From: Apoda limacodes
Lineage: Eukaryota > Arthropoda > Insecta > Lepidoptera > Limacodidae
Direction of reading: 5' to 3'
Assembly: GCA_946406115.1 (NCBI GenBank)
Contig: OX291550.1
Coordinates: 28,868,722 to 28,932,721, forward strand
Length of the DNA: 64,000 nucleotides
Shown: positions 11,470 to 22,202 of the stretch, in pieces
Layout: each line of letters begins with the position of its first letter
Position numbering within the stretch: position 1 is the first letter of the stretch
The notes under the pieces: generated by a model
Database searches by the model: none
What the model saw: the letters and a program-made list of their open reading frames with translations, nothing else
Told to the model about the DNA's origin: nothing
Program-made: the position numbers and the translations under genes

Positions 11470-11852
11470 TCTATACTAATATTATTAATGCGAAAGTAAC
11501 TCAATCTATTACCTCTTTACCGCTAAACCGCTGTACCAATTATGATAAAATTTGGCATTAAGTTAGTTTGAGTCCCGAGAAAGGACATAGGCTACTTGAA
11601 AACGTCAAGCGCAATGCGGTTTTTTTCTATAATTAAGAAGTTGCCGTTGAAATACTACATCGATAATCGAATTCAGGGCCGATGGACCCGCGGGCAAATT
11701 TGGCATGGAGATAGTTTGAGTCCCGGTAAATGACATAGGCTACTTGAAAATGTCAAGCGTGCGTCGGTTTTTTTCTTAATTGAGGAGTTGCCTTTGAAAT
11801 CCTACACCGATAACCGAATTTAGTGCGGGTAAAACCGCGGGCAAAGGCTAGT
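11470..11852 (+). mobile_element. CTAGT-ended Helitron-like repeat with internal duplication
   Basis: It starts with CTATACTAATATTATTAATG and ends in GGGCAAAGGCTAGT, the bounds of a very common lepidopteran repeat that I take to be Helitron-like because of the CTAGT end and the absence of target duplications. The middle block (TTTGGCAT, AGTTTGAGTCCC, GACATAGGCTACTTGAAAA, GTCAAGCG) is present twice, at about 11550-11620 and 11692-11765. The junction fuses the 3' terminal GCGGGCAAA to the internal TTTGGCAT. No protein is encoded. Confidence 0.7.
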
Positions 11853-12500
11853 CATACAATATTTTTATAGTACCTATACGCAAAAGTGTCGTTGGTAAAT
11901 TAAAACCCAACACAGTTTGTATGTCGAATTCCAGACTAAAACTAGTTAAATAATAATTGCTGCCTAGTGTGACAGCGGCAGCCAACGCGTAAATCTTGCG
12001 AAGAATCAATAAAACGTCGTTTGTAAAAAACCACGATGTTATCAAAAAACTGGTTTGAGCATATAAATAAATTGAATTGCCTATTAATAATTTTCATAAT
12101 TATCGCGGAATACCCTTAAATTTTAAATATTCAACAAAAAAGTTTGCAAAAAAGGGTTTTTTCGAAAGATATATGGATCGAGTAAAATGTCAAAAATCGT
12201 CTTTCGACGTTCGAGCGATTAAAGATTAGGAGTTCGAGTTTCCTGTCAAAATATGACTATAATAATAATAATAACATACAAAGTGAGATTTAGATCAACA
12301 AATATGACCATCTTGACCTATAAGGACTCTTCAAAGCTCAAAGGGCCCTTGCCACCTACCTTCTGTAGAACCTGTAGGTGTAGTGAGTGATGATGGTAAA
12401 AGTCCCGATGGTATGACACTCGTTCCCTGTGAGCGTGGCTGAGCTTTATTGTGAGACGCCACTTGCATAGATACCATGGCACGATCTTATCTCAGGGAAA
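11853..12500. other. No gene recognised
   Basis: AT-rich sequence. A moderately GC-rich stretch at 12330-12490 has no open frame or repeat match that I can support. Confidence 0.3.
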
Positions 12501-12776
12501 CGAGTGCAAAAGGAAAATGCAAAGCGCAACAAGCGGCTCAAATATAGTAAATTACTTTCAGATTACATATTTGTTCCGTTTGCAGTAGAGACGCTCGGCC
12601 CATGGGGTCCATCTGCTCATAAGCTTTTTAAATCTATTTTACCGCGCTTAAAAGCTGCTTTTGGCGACAAGAGGGCTGGCTCATTTCTCGCTCAGAGAAT
12701 AAGTATTTCGATTCGGAGGGGAAATGCAGCCAACGTGCTTGGAACTCTACCACGCGGCCAAAAAGTTTTTTTATAA
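12501..12776 (+). pseudogene. Retroelement C-terminal fragment, second copy
   Basis: One open frame reads FVPFAVETLGPWG, then RLKAAFGDKRAGSFLAQRIS and IRRGNAANVLGTLPRG before the stop at 12774-12776. It corresponds to the last third of the domain seen at 2091-2707 and is better preserved (ETLGPWG intact, QRIS...RGNAA block intact). The RPD...WD core and any reverse transcriptase are missing upstream, so it is a 5'-truncated retroelement remnant rather than a gene. Confidence 0.65.
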
Positions 12777-13500
12777 TTTGCTTTAAATTTTCTTAGCAGG
12801 TATATCGTATATCGTATATCGTTTTGTATGAAAACAATTTAACAATTGGAATACACAAAACAGTTTTTATGTTGAATTCCGGATTAAAAATAATGTAATA
12901 AAACTACATTTGTCTTATTTATGTTTGTGCTATTTTTCCGGTTCTGCATGCCCCAGAGACAATATTTAAACAATGTTAATTACAACTTCGCTTTAACTCC
13001 CATTTATGATCCGACAACACAAAGACAATTCAACAAAACCGCTTATATGACAAAACAATTTATTTTTACACTTATTTGTTCGCCTCCCTTGCGGCGTTGC
13101 GGCCGGGCTGAAGGTCGAATGAATCACTCGAATCAAACATTGTTGCACTTTCTGCAAGCCCCTGACATTGCTCGCCTGTACTTGCATACACTCACGTCCG
13201 CGCATTCTTATTATCTTTGTATTGTATGTAAAGAACAAAGTGACCATGTATATGCAGCCAATACTTTTACAAGGCAATGGTCACAGAGACACGAGCTCGT
13301 TTAAGATAATTCTAGTATTTCAACTACACACAAAACACCTAGCAGTAAGTACGCACGCGATATGGATATAGTTGTTTACCAATTTCGAACTGGGGCCTAA
13401 CAATTTCAATCATGAAAATTTTCGGCTATAGAGTAATACGAAAAATTGGTACTATTGGACATTGTTGTAGATCTTAAGGGCCCTCTTGTCGCTCACTGAC
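12777..13500. other. No gene recognised
   Basis: Contains ATCGTATATCGTATATCG at about 12805 and two overlapping open frames of 94-127 codons at 12921-13304 on opposite strands. Neither shows a domain; long frames on both strands at once suggest chance. Confidence 0.3.
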
Positions 13501-13504
13501 GCTG

Positions 13505-13715
13505 TCATTAGATATCCTAAAAGTGCTCGTTTTTAGCAGAAATGCCGACTACAACTTACAGATATTATCTAAAAACTATATAAAACTTTCTAAAAATAAC
13601 TTATGACTAGTTTTATATTTCCAACATTTGGATTTTAGTAATTCGTTCTCTACGATTGAGGATATCTACTAGCGGCGCTGGTGAGCTGCTATATACCACT
13701 TAATTGTGAAAAGAA
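13505..13715. repeat. Interspersed repeat (family B, copy 2)
   Basis: TTTTTAGCAGAAATGCC, ACAACTTACAGATATTATCT and ATAACTTATGACTAG lie in the order seen in copy 1, followed by ATCTACTAGCGGCGCTGG and GAGCTGCTATATACC, which match the tail of the 28.9-kb copy. Here the foldback region is represented by a single arm. Confidence 0.55.
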
Positions 13716-14400
13716 GTTAGTAGTCAATTACGGAAATATAATCCTTTAGTAATCACTTTAATCGGTAGGTACTCGATGCCATTTTGACGTCACGGAATCG
13801 ACAATGGAGGGTTGTCAAACTTATCTATCCTTAAGTACATAGTTTGTGGAATTAACATGTATGTATGTTATGTACATTGCTTTTGATGCCATTGTAGGTA
13901 TTTAATTTTTCTTATAATTGCTACAAATTCATTCAACACGAAGTGTTGTTACTGGACTTCAATTCCAATTTTAGTTCCATTACAATTTAGGACGGAAACA
14001 CCAATAGAGGTCGAGTTAAAGCTTGCCATTAAACTAAATTGAAACTGTTCGCAAACAATTTCAATTAGTTTCAATCACAATCCAGTTTCAATTTAGTTAT
14101 TCTTGATTCCGTCGGACCAGATGGTGTCGATTACTGATTCAAGTCATTTCCAAAGGATTTTAGTTCCGTAATTGGTCACCAATTTCCGTTCTCGATTAGA
14201 CGCTACAACAATGATCAAAACTATGAATTTGTTTCCACGGTCTAGTTAGGATTACGTACTACAGAAAATAATACGCAGACTTTTTTTGCCCTAGTCTTAT
14301 TCCTGCTGATTGCACAAACAATTTTAAAAATGTTATTTTGCATAATACCGTCCTATTAATTTTTGGCCGAAAATTTAGCCGAGGACATCATTTTAAACAT
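13716..14400. other. No gene recognised
   Basis: AT-rich. Imperfect TTTCAAT-type repeats at about 13950-14110 look like simple decayed sequence. Confidence 0.3.
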
Positions 14401-14402
14401 AG

Positions 14403-14873
14403 CCTCAGAAAACAGCGCATTGTACAAGCGGTAGAAAAGACACCCCTGTGTCTACCGAGGCAGTCCCTCCTCAGACTTTAGGGTTCGAAACCGCTTGTGA
14501 TTTAGGTATTGTCATCAATTTTGCAGCTCGTCGTCAAACCAAGTCAAAAGGGCCAAGCTAGCCTTAAATGGCAGCAATATTCCATAAGGGGCCGGACTTG
14601 TAATTTTTATAAAATTAGAGCTGGAGGCAAAGGGACTATCCAGTAGGCCGGCTTTCCCTCTAGCACAATGAGCCAATTGACCATCGATTTCACGCAGTGG
14701 TATGAGGACGACCGGCATAAACCCTTATAACACAGTAGTATCCATTTGATTGCATCCACTCAGACTTAATATCCATTCGCACGTGAGGTCCGCAGAAGAT
14801 CCAGTAAGAAGCTTGTATGGTCCTCTGTATCTGGTATTCTCGTTGGAGAAAGTGCCAATTAAGATAATCCACT
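14403..14873 (-). mobile_element. GTGGC-tail LINE remnant with two internal deletions
   Basis: Three blocks match separate parts of the intact LINE in the correct order: 14403-14605 to about 40845-41060, 14606-14720 to about 42217-42312, and 14730-14873 to about 42848-42965. The intervening ~1.15 kb (most of the reverse transcriptase palm) and ~0.5 kb are gone. Shared wording such as GGTCCTCTGTATCTGGTATT leaves little doubt about identity. Frameshifts abolish coding. Confidence 0.8.
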
Positions 14874-15322
14874 AGCCTATCTATCTATTAATAATCAAAA
14901 TTCATATTTCAACGGGTATAATACACATTTATTGAAATTTTTTTCAACCTTTAAAACATTTATAAAATAACACTACACAAAAACCGTATTTTATCAATGG
15001 ATAGTCCAAAAAACCGTTTACATATTGCGCAGTACCTCACAAAAGATCAATCGATGAATTGTTCGCCAGACTTTTTATCGATTGTCACATCTACAAATTG
15101 CTTTGCGAACGCAAATCGAATATGACGGAAATGATAATCAATGCACAACTTAGCCTTGTATTATTTTTAAATTATTTAAAAAACTGATTACTGACTGCTG
15201 ACTGCTGACCCCGCACAGGCTGCCAAGTTGATTGACAATATGATTACTTGGTATTGTCGCTTATTTCCATAAAATTGAAGGATTACAATGTTATGACAAA
15301 GGAAAATTATTCAACGTTATAT

Positions 15323-15600
15323 TTAGACCGGGAGATAGTGACAGAAAATACTGGGTGATTTGTACCATAATTTTGTAAATAATTTTTTACATCATATTCT
15401 GTTTGTTTGGATACAATTCTACCTAAATCGTCGACATCGTAATTTATCCGACACGTTCGACTCACGCCCACGCCATTGCGCCGCCGGTACCAGCGCTATG
15501 ACCATCATTTTTCTTTTCGTCATTACGTAGTTAGACCCCTGAAGAACTGCCATACTGGTACAAATCATCCAGTATTTTCTGTCACTATCTCCCGGTCTAA
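15323..15600. mobile_element. 278-bp MITE with 45-bp terminal inverted repeats
   Basis: Positions 15323-15367 and 15556-15600 are reverse complements with one mismatch (TTAGACCGGGAGATAGTGAC at each outer end). The interior is non-coding and includes GC-richer sequence at 15440-15500. Long, nearly perfect terminal repeats with no transposase define a non-autonomous DNA transposon. The target duplication is not clear (T/A-rich flanks). Confidence 0.85.
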
Positions 15601-15689
15601 TTAGGGTGATTATGTAATATTGAGCAAAGCAGCTTTTTTTTTCATTTCAAATGTATAGGTAACGTAAAATAATAATAATAATGAGCAAA

Positions 15690-16145
15690 AACTGCTGAAC
15701 GTAGGCCTCCCAAAGTATCACTTCAACTGCCAAACGTAACCCTTGCAGCATCTAGTTGCTTATTGCATGTTTATCAGATTCATTTATTGGCACAAATAAT
15801 ATAACATTGTAAAGCTTGTTACATGCCAGTGTATTTTAGTCAATAATAATGCATTGATTAGCCATCCCACGCTGCATCTTCCAGTCCGTGGGCGCCGCTT
15901 AAATACCTTTCATCCCGATTAGTTATTGTTTCAATGGATCGACGAGTGATGTGACCAGCCCATTGCCACTTCGATCGAGTTAACTTTGGAATCATTTGCT
16001 AGTCCATCCAGTGTCTAGGAATATAACTATAGATATTCTCAATATGCCTTAAAATTTTAGGTTTGGACAAAACTACTTTGCGAGTTTCGATCTTCATCTT
16101 TGTCAACTGCACTGTCCAATAATCAGTTCTGTGGAAAACACCTTA
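15690..16145 (-). pseudogene. RTE-like LINE remnant, C-terminal coding part
   Basis: On the minus strand positions about 15850-15985 read LTRSKWQWAGHITRRSIE and then GLEDAAWDG, the familiar KWQWAGH end of endonuclease-reverse transcriptase ORFs widespread in moths. Upstream (to about 16145) the wording is still similar but frameshifted with many stops. GCTGAACGTAGGCCTCCC at about 15695 is the usual 3' continuation of such elements. Confidence 0.6.
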
Positions 16146-16489
16146 GACCCTTATTTTCGCTTTATCACCTCTTCAACACGTAATGTTTTGAAGAAGGGGT
16201 ACTTATATCGTCGTGATCTACCTTGATTAACCCTTAGGCTAATGAGGCTGCAGCCTAGGGCGCGAGGATCGGGGGGCGCTGAAATCGTGTCTTCGCATGC
16301 ACTAATCTAGCATCATTGCATCTACCCTACATATTTCAACTAGACCGAGACAAAACATTAAAACTAAATGCGCTTGAGAGTCCCTGATTTTAACAATAAA
16401 TTTTGAAATTTTAAAAAGCGCGCGTACAACAAGCACTGACTTGTTACTCGAATCGGTCGGTGGTTGAGCGAGTGGGTGAGCTGGCAACA

Positions 16490-16745
16490 GAGTGCCTAGT
16501 GCGAGTTTTGTTTAATCCGCCCCGCAATAACGGGCGTAAATTTTAGCTTCATTTTGTATGGAAAATTCGGAATTTAAACAGTGCAACCTGGTTCTCGCGT
16601 TTGCCGCTAGATGACTCAGTATCGATTGTATCGTTTTCTATTCTTTATCGTCTACGTTGCATTGTTTAAATTCCCATACAAAATAATCTTCACGTATACG
16701 CGCGTTTCTGTGAGGCGAATTAAACAAAACTCGCACTAGGCACTC
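16490..16745. mobile_element. 256-bp foldback MITE nested in the hAT 5' region
   Basis: The terminal 32 bases at 16490-16521 and 16714-16745 are inverted copies with one mismatch (GAGTGCCTAGTGCGAG outermost). Inverted similarity continues inward: TTTTGTATGG and AATTTAAACAGTGCAAC face ACATTGTTTAAAT-type sequence on the other side, giving arms of about 95 bases. No coding capacity. It lies between the proposed hAT end and the transposase start. Confidence 0.85.
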
Positions 16746-16948
16746 AGCGCAGCTTGCCGCGCGCAATGAAACACATCAACGATGTGGTTAATAGTTAGTA
16801 TACTTTGCCGTGCTTCATTTATTTGTCTCATCTCTTCGAAATCGTCGTTCATCCGTCATATAGTCGCTCGCGTATATTCGTTTTTGGTGATTGATATTTA
16901 TTGTCCTTTCCTTAGTGTTTCCGTATTTTTTTAAGACTATGAGTGGTA

Positions 16949-19386
16949 ATGAGTGGAGCAGAATACAGAAAAAAGGCAAAAGAAAAGGAAAAGAAAATAG
17001 AAAACATTTTAAAACACACTCGTAAACTAGATACATTTTTTACGAGCTCTGCAGAAAGGAACGAAACGGTGACGAATGCTGCACTATCGCCAGCGATTTG
17101 TTGTTCTGGTTCCTCTACCGCGGACTGTTACGTTTCTCCATCCAACACTAGCCCTATAGTAGCGACGACGCCGACGATCTACAATGAAGACGAAATTCTA
17201 ATAGAAGAAAAGTCGTCTATTCAATCAACTGACCCTGCACTGTGGCAAGTAAATGATGAATTTCGAGATTATATTGTTAAAAATGGACTGCAGCAAAACG
17301 AAGAATTTTCCAGATCAGAAAGGCAGTATCAAAATCAAAAAAGATTTCTATCTAAAAATATGTTTGAGAAAAAGCTTGTTAATGGCGAAAATGTGGTGAG
17401 AAGCTGGTTAGTATACTCAGAATCCACAGGTCACGTGTTTTGTGGTCCTTGCAAATTATGTGGAGGAACGTTCGTATTTGCCAAAAGTGGATTTAATGAC
17501 AGGAAAAATTCTAACATAATAACTGATCTTGACAATTCTCCGGATCATCGTAAATGTTTGGGACAATATGTATGTAGAGGTAAACTTTTACAACGACTGG
17601 ATACCCAAATAGTCAAACAATATAATGAAGAAATAACTTATTGGCGAAATGTATTACTACGGGTAATAGAAACAATTAAGTTTTTTTCTTCTCGTGGGCT
17701 TCCATTTCACGGTCAAAATGAAATTATTGGATCTGCACTAAACGGAAATTTTCTTGACTGTATTGAGCTCATATATTAATTTGGTCCTTTCAAGGCTGAA
17801 CATTTGGTGAGATTTGGACAAAAAGGCAGAGGTTTTCCATCGTACTTATCATCCTCTATAATCGATGAATTTATTTTACTTCTCGCTGAAGAAGTTCGAC
17901 TTTCGTTTATAGGAGAAATAAAAAAAGCAAAATATTATTCGATTAGCATTGATTCTACTCCAGATATTTTACACACCGATCAGTTGACATTTATAATTCG
18001 TTATATTGTGCCTGACGGAGAACCTGTCGAACGTTTTGTCACATTTTTACCCAATTGCGGTCATAAAGGTGAAGACATAGAGAAAGCTGTTCTTGCGACA
18101 ATTGATAAAACTTTGGAACTTGATATTAAAGGCTGTCGTGGCCAAAGTTATGATAATGCTAGCAATATGTCTGGTCAATACAATGGTCTTCAGTCAAGAA
18201 TTAAAGCTGTAAATCCATTGGCTACTTTTGTTCCTTGTGCAGCCCATTCTCTACAACTTGTGGGATCGGCTGCCGCGGAAAGTACTGACGAGTCAGCTGC
18301 TTTTTTACACTGGAACAACAACTACACAATTATTTTTCTGGATCTACAAGCAGATGGCAAATTTTGTTATCCAAATTGGATGAAAAATCGACGGTACTAA
18401 AAAATCTATCGAAAACTCGATGGAGTGCGCGAGCAGATGCAAGCAAAGCCTTATACAGTTCATACAAACAAGTTTTGGAAACATTAAACTCTATTTGCGA
18501 AGATGAAAATCAAAGTAAAGAGACCAAAATAGAAGCAACAGGAATATTAGAAAAATTAAAACTCTAGAAATTACAATAATGTTGTGCTTTTGGAACTCTG
18601 TGCTCGTAAAGTTTCAAATCGTTAGTGCACAGCTACAAGCAAGTTCTGTTGTTACTCTTTATGAGACATTACATGCTTATCTTGATACGTTGCGTGACGA
18701 AAAAGAGTTCGAAAATTTTGAATCAGAGGCAATGAAGAGATGCGATGTGACCACATACAAAAAAGATGTAAGAAGAAGATAGAAACCAAAATTTTATTTT
18801 GATGAAGTTGAAACGGGGCACATTGAGTTAGAAGGGAGACGATCTTTCATTGTTGATAATTATTATGCAGATATTGATTGTCTTAAAGTGCACTTATTTA
18901 TAATACAGTAAACACAAAGTTTGCTTTCTTATGGAAACTGCATGAACTAGACGACAGTGAATTTATTAGAAGCAAAGCAAAGGAGTTAAAACAACTATAT
19001 GCCACTGATTTAGAAGAAACCTTTGCAGAAGAATACGTCCATTTGGCGCAGTTTTTAAAATCTGACACCGAGGCCGAGCATTCTATTTCTGCTAGAACCC
19101 CAAAGGGTTTGTTGCAGTCAATAAAAAGTTTTAATATTTTATGCATGTTCCCGAATGTGGAGATAATATTAAGAATTTTTTTGACAATGAGTGATACCAA
19201 CTGCAGCGGCGAAAGATCTCTTTCAGCACTTAAAAGAGTAAAAAATTGCGCTCCACACTCCGCCAGCAAAAACTTGCAGCTCTCTTGCTAATGTACATAG
19301 AAAGTGATTTTTTACAAACGATTAAATTAAAAAAAAATGTGGAAAGATTTGCAAACGCTAAAGCACGAAAAAGGGCTTTTGTATAA
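16949..19386 (+). pseudogene. hAT transposase, ZMYM1-like (TTF-type zinc finger), decayed
   Basis: The reading starts MSGAEYRKKAKEKEKK and KLDTFF, passes a TTF-type zinc-finger region (RSWLVYSESTGHVFCGPCKL, then a conserved CGGTF...HRKC stretch) and enters the hAT catalytic domain: SISIDSTPD carries the first acidic residue, SYDNASNMSG the second, and VPCAAHSLQLVG the C..H pair. The C terminus holds the dimerisation signature CSGERSLSALKRVKN. Intact relatives in insects are usually listed as zinc finger MYM-type protein 1-like. In-frame stops lie at 17777-17779, 18565-18567 and 18780-18782. Frameshifts fall near 18303 (in a T run), near 18560, near 18890 and near 19250, and the last frame ends with KARKRAFV at 19386. 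It is non-functional, but protein similarity is still high, so the decay is not ancient. Confidence 0.9.
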
Positions 19387-20080
19387 TCTAATAATACTTA
19401 CTTAATTACTATAATTTTCAAATAAATCATAAATCAGTTGCAAAAATGTTTCACTTGTATGATGCCTCTCCTCTTTTTTTTAATATTTAATTTTTATTTT
19501 TTAAATATTTAAAAAATACTCAAGTCGAAGCAACTTTACACACTAGATGACCACGCTCATGGTCAATGGCAATGGCAACTAAGTTGTCTATAGAAACTTA
19601 GCCAATACAAATCATGCGACCAAACACGGCATGGATTTGGTTTTCTTCTTGGTAGCCTGCAGTAACTTGTCATGATTTTGGTCTTATAATGCGTGAGGTA
19701 CTTTGCCTTTATGTACGGTCAGCTTAAAAAAATGGTTTGCCACCCTAAGGTCGAATGTCGTGTAGATTAAAGGACAACGTTAGTTACGCTTGCAGATCGA
19801 TCTGTAAACTTTTATAGGTAGCATGAACCATGTTAAAATTTTCACACTAATACTCTACTCAATTACTACTTTTTAGGCCGTCCGTAACACACGTAGCGGG
19901 GGCGCGTCCTCATAATTAGCCTAGGGCGGTCAGAACTCTTGATCATCAGTCGCTGCTTGTGGGCCGCCTTTTCTTCAACTTGAAAAACCGGATGTCTTTT
20001 ACCGATTACGAACATTTCTGCTACCTTGTTATTTATATAGTTTCCTCATTTTAGTAATGTTCTAGGTACTTTTTTTTTAC
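19387..20080. other. 3' flank of hAT element and unassigned sequence
   Basis: Non-coding. The proposed hAT 3' terminus is at 19908-19937. No other feature is supported. Confidence 0.3.
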
Positions 20081-20454
20081 ATTTTTTGAAGTGAAAACTT
20101 CTTTAGCGGCGTTGTGCACTTTTTTTGGTATGGGTAAAAAATTATATACTCGCGTCAGGTCACGTGTCCTAATCGTGGAAATTCGTAAGACGGAAACCGT
20201 AATGCCACGCCTATTATAAGTTTTATTTTTAGTATTCGCGATTATGAGTAGTACAGGGAGGTTGGATATGGAATTTTAATTCTATGACAGATTGCGATAT
20301 CAAATATACCACGTCAAAAAAGTAAATAAACAAACATTATTATTTCTTGACAATGTCAAAGACATGTCTTGTGACATATTTGAGTGTTAAGCGCGAATCG
20401 TGTGTAAAGGTTTTCACTTCTGCCGGCACTCCCGGAGTGCAACTCGTTTTTTTT
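20081..20454 (-). repeat. Interspersed repeat E, short form
   Basis: This copy is the reverse complement of 33352-34025, minus about 290 internal bases. One end has GAAGTGAAAACTTC; the other has GGTTTTCACTTCTGCC followed by the perfect palindrome GCACTCCCGGAGTGC-type block and AACTCG. GAAGTGAAAAC therefore occurs in inverted orientation near both ends. Shared middle wording includes GAGTAGTACAGGGAGGTTGG and GACAATGTCAAAGACATG. Confidence 0.8.
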
Positions 20455-20997
20455 AAAAAATAAAACATATCAGTCTAACATTTGTGGAACCACTACGGAT
20501 CTTGAACAAAGCTATTGACCCTAATACCTAACAAAACCTTGGATTTCCCACTTTTTATGTAACAAAGCAATTCTAGCTGTTCTCTAAAAAAACTATTCAT
20601 ATAGCATTGTTGTGCGTTACTATTTTTTGTTAAACTATAACATGATATACCTTATATAATACGAAAAAATTATATCAAAACGGATGTTTGTGCGCGGAGT
20701 GTCGAGTGTGGAGACAACAGGTTGATATATTTTGTGCATGCCGGATGCTCTAATGCAGGGTTCAATGCTCCTCGCCTGTATATTAGGCCATTAAAATTGC
20801 GATTTTGCTATTTTATCATTTGACTGACTATAGTATTCCAAAATATCAACTGAGATATTTTTGGGGTGGTTCTAACCCCATTATAAATATGAACTAAACT
20901 ATAACTACGAGTATATAATAATTTGCCTGACATGTTTAATTATTTTAAAGTACCTTTTCTTGAAATATATATAATTCTTATTAAATATATCTATACT
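20455..20997. other. No gene recognised
   Basis: AT-rich sequence with no supported exon, repeat boundary or regulatory motif. Confidence 0.3.
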
Positions 20998-21185
20998 AAG
21001 GCTGAGTTGCACTACCCATTTTTAACTTTAACCAGCTTCAAAAATTGGAGATTGTATGAAAATTGGCATAGTCAGCTTTGAAGAGGCCGGTTCAGTTTAA
21101 AAATAGCTGACTATGCAAATTTTCTTACAATCTTCCATTTTTTACGGCAGGTTAAAGTTAAAGTTAGCTGGTGCAACTTAGTCTT
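20998..21185. mobile_element. 188-bp foldback MITE
   Basis: The two halves are imperfect reverse complements over most of their length: AAGGCTGAGTTGCAC at the left faces GTGCAACTTAGTCTT at the right, then AACTTTAACCAGC and TTGCATAGTCAGCTA-type blocks pair. It is non-coding. The wording GTTGCACCAGCTAACTTTAA is typical of abundant moth MITEs. Confidence 0.8.
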
Positions 21186-21867
21186 TAAATGTTTTATGTC
21201 AACGTAGAAAAACCCAAGCTGAAGTTCTAAAAAGTGTTTTTTCTATATTGATTCTACACATCATGTGCTAAAGTACGGTGTAACTTGCGATTTCATGTCG
21301 GTTTCTTCCGACTAGCTTTGAACCCGATTGGGATCCTTTATAAGTTGTGTACTTCCCCACGTCGCAAAGAAGCGTACAATGATGCTGTTTGGCAAAAGGA
21401 TAGATAGTTGAAGAGACTGTTAAGGATATAAATCCCTTTTTAATGTCCTCGCAGGAACAATGACAACCGAAATTCACGTGGACTCATACAGGTATAACTT
21501 GCTATAGCAAACTTTTTTACTATATAATGATGGAGTTGCCGTTGTTATCCTCCGCCGATAGCCGAATTTAATGAGACCAGAGACACGGGAAAAGCTTTCA
21601 TAAACTATGAATACTTTATTATATTAGTATTTGAAGTTATACATTAGCAATATTCCATTATCTGGGCAACCTGGCTTTGTTTTAGTTATTTTTATGTACG
21701 CTACTTATGGTTGAAAAGCGTTACCTACAGTTACCGAGGTATGGTCCTAACCGTAAACTGTCCGTCAATCGTCGAATACGTCGTTAATAGAATACACTTC
21801 GCGGTGCCTCGCAGTGGGCTTCATACAAATGAATTTTTCATTTGTTTTTGACATTAACTGATCAATC
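21186..21867. other. No gene; fragment of CTAGT repeat
   Basis: About 21520-21600 contains GGAGTTGCCGTTG and GCCGATAGCCGAATTTA, an eroded 3' part of the CTAGT repeat without its terminus. A 69-codon minus-strand frame at 21268-21477 is not recognisable. Confidence 0.35.
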
Positions 21868-21882
21868 ACTGTGAAATTACTT

Positions 21883-22187
21883 GCCAGCCTTCATACGTCC
21901 CCACTGCTGGGGCACGGCCTACCCTCTTAAGCAAGGGTGATTGGGCCATAGTCCACACGCGGGCCCAGTGCGGAATGTGGACTTCACATACGTCACTTTT
22001 TTTTTCTTGACGTATGCAGGTTTCCTCACGATGTTTTCCTTCACCGAAAAGCCAGTGGTGTGAATAAATTAATCAGTGTATTTGAGAAATTAAGAAAAGA
22101 CTAATTGGTACACGCCGACCCCGGGGTTCGAACCTCCGCCTCTTGGGACGCGAAGTGAAATTTAAGCCCGTCGGCAACCACCGACTT
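21883..22187 (-). mobile_element. tRNA-derived SINE, 305 bp, with perfect 15-bp target duplication
   Basis: Flanked by identical 15-bp direct repeats, ACTGTGAAATTACTT, at 21868-21882 and 22188-22202. On the minus strand it begins with a tRNA-like head and a B-box-like GGTTCGAACCCC near 22135, continues through a body that contains the CATCGTGAGGAAACC block, and ends with GGGTAGGCCGTGCCCCAGC. The intact target duplication implies a fairly recent insertion. It landed at the 5' boundary of the truncated LINE that continues at 22203. Confidence 0.9.
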
Positions 22188-22202
22188 ACTGTGAAATTAC
22201 TT

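Larger units (their letters stand above)
16230..19937 (+). mobile_element. hAT-type element carrying a ZMYM1-like transposase (bounds tentative)
   Basis: The transposase fossil at 16949-19386 sits between short inverted wording: CTTAGGCTAATGAGG near 16234 and CCTCATAATTAGCCTAGGG at 19908-19926. Flanking octamers CTTGATTA (16222-16229) and CTTGATCA (19938-19945) differ by one base and would suit the 8-bp target duplication of hAT elements. The terminal repeats are short and not symmetrical at the very ends, so the bounds are a proposal. Confidence 0.45.

Noticed and set aside
12921..13304. 127-codon plus-strand frame
   Set aside because: A 94-codon frame lies opposite it, there is no domain or start context, and codon choice follows local base composition.
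16949..19386. Host ZMYM1 zinc finger gene
   Set aside because: Single-exon layout, three in-frame stops, several frameshifts and hAT catalytic plus dimerisation motifs mark it as a transposon fossil.
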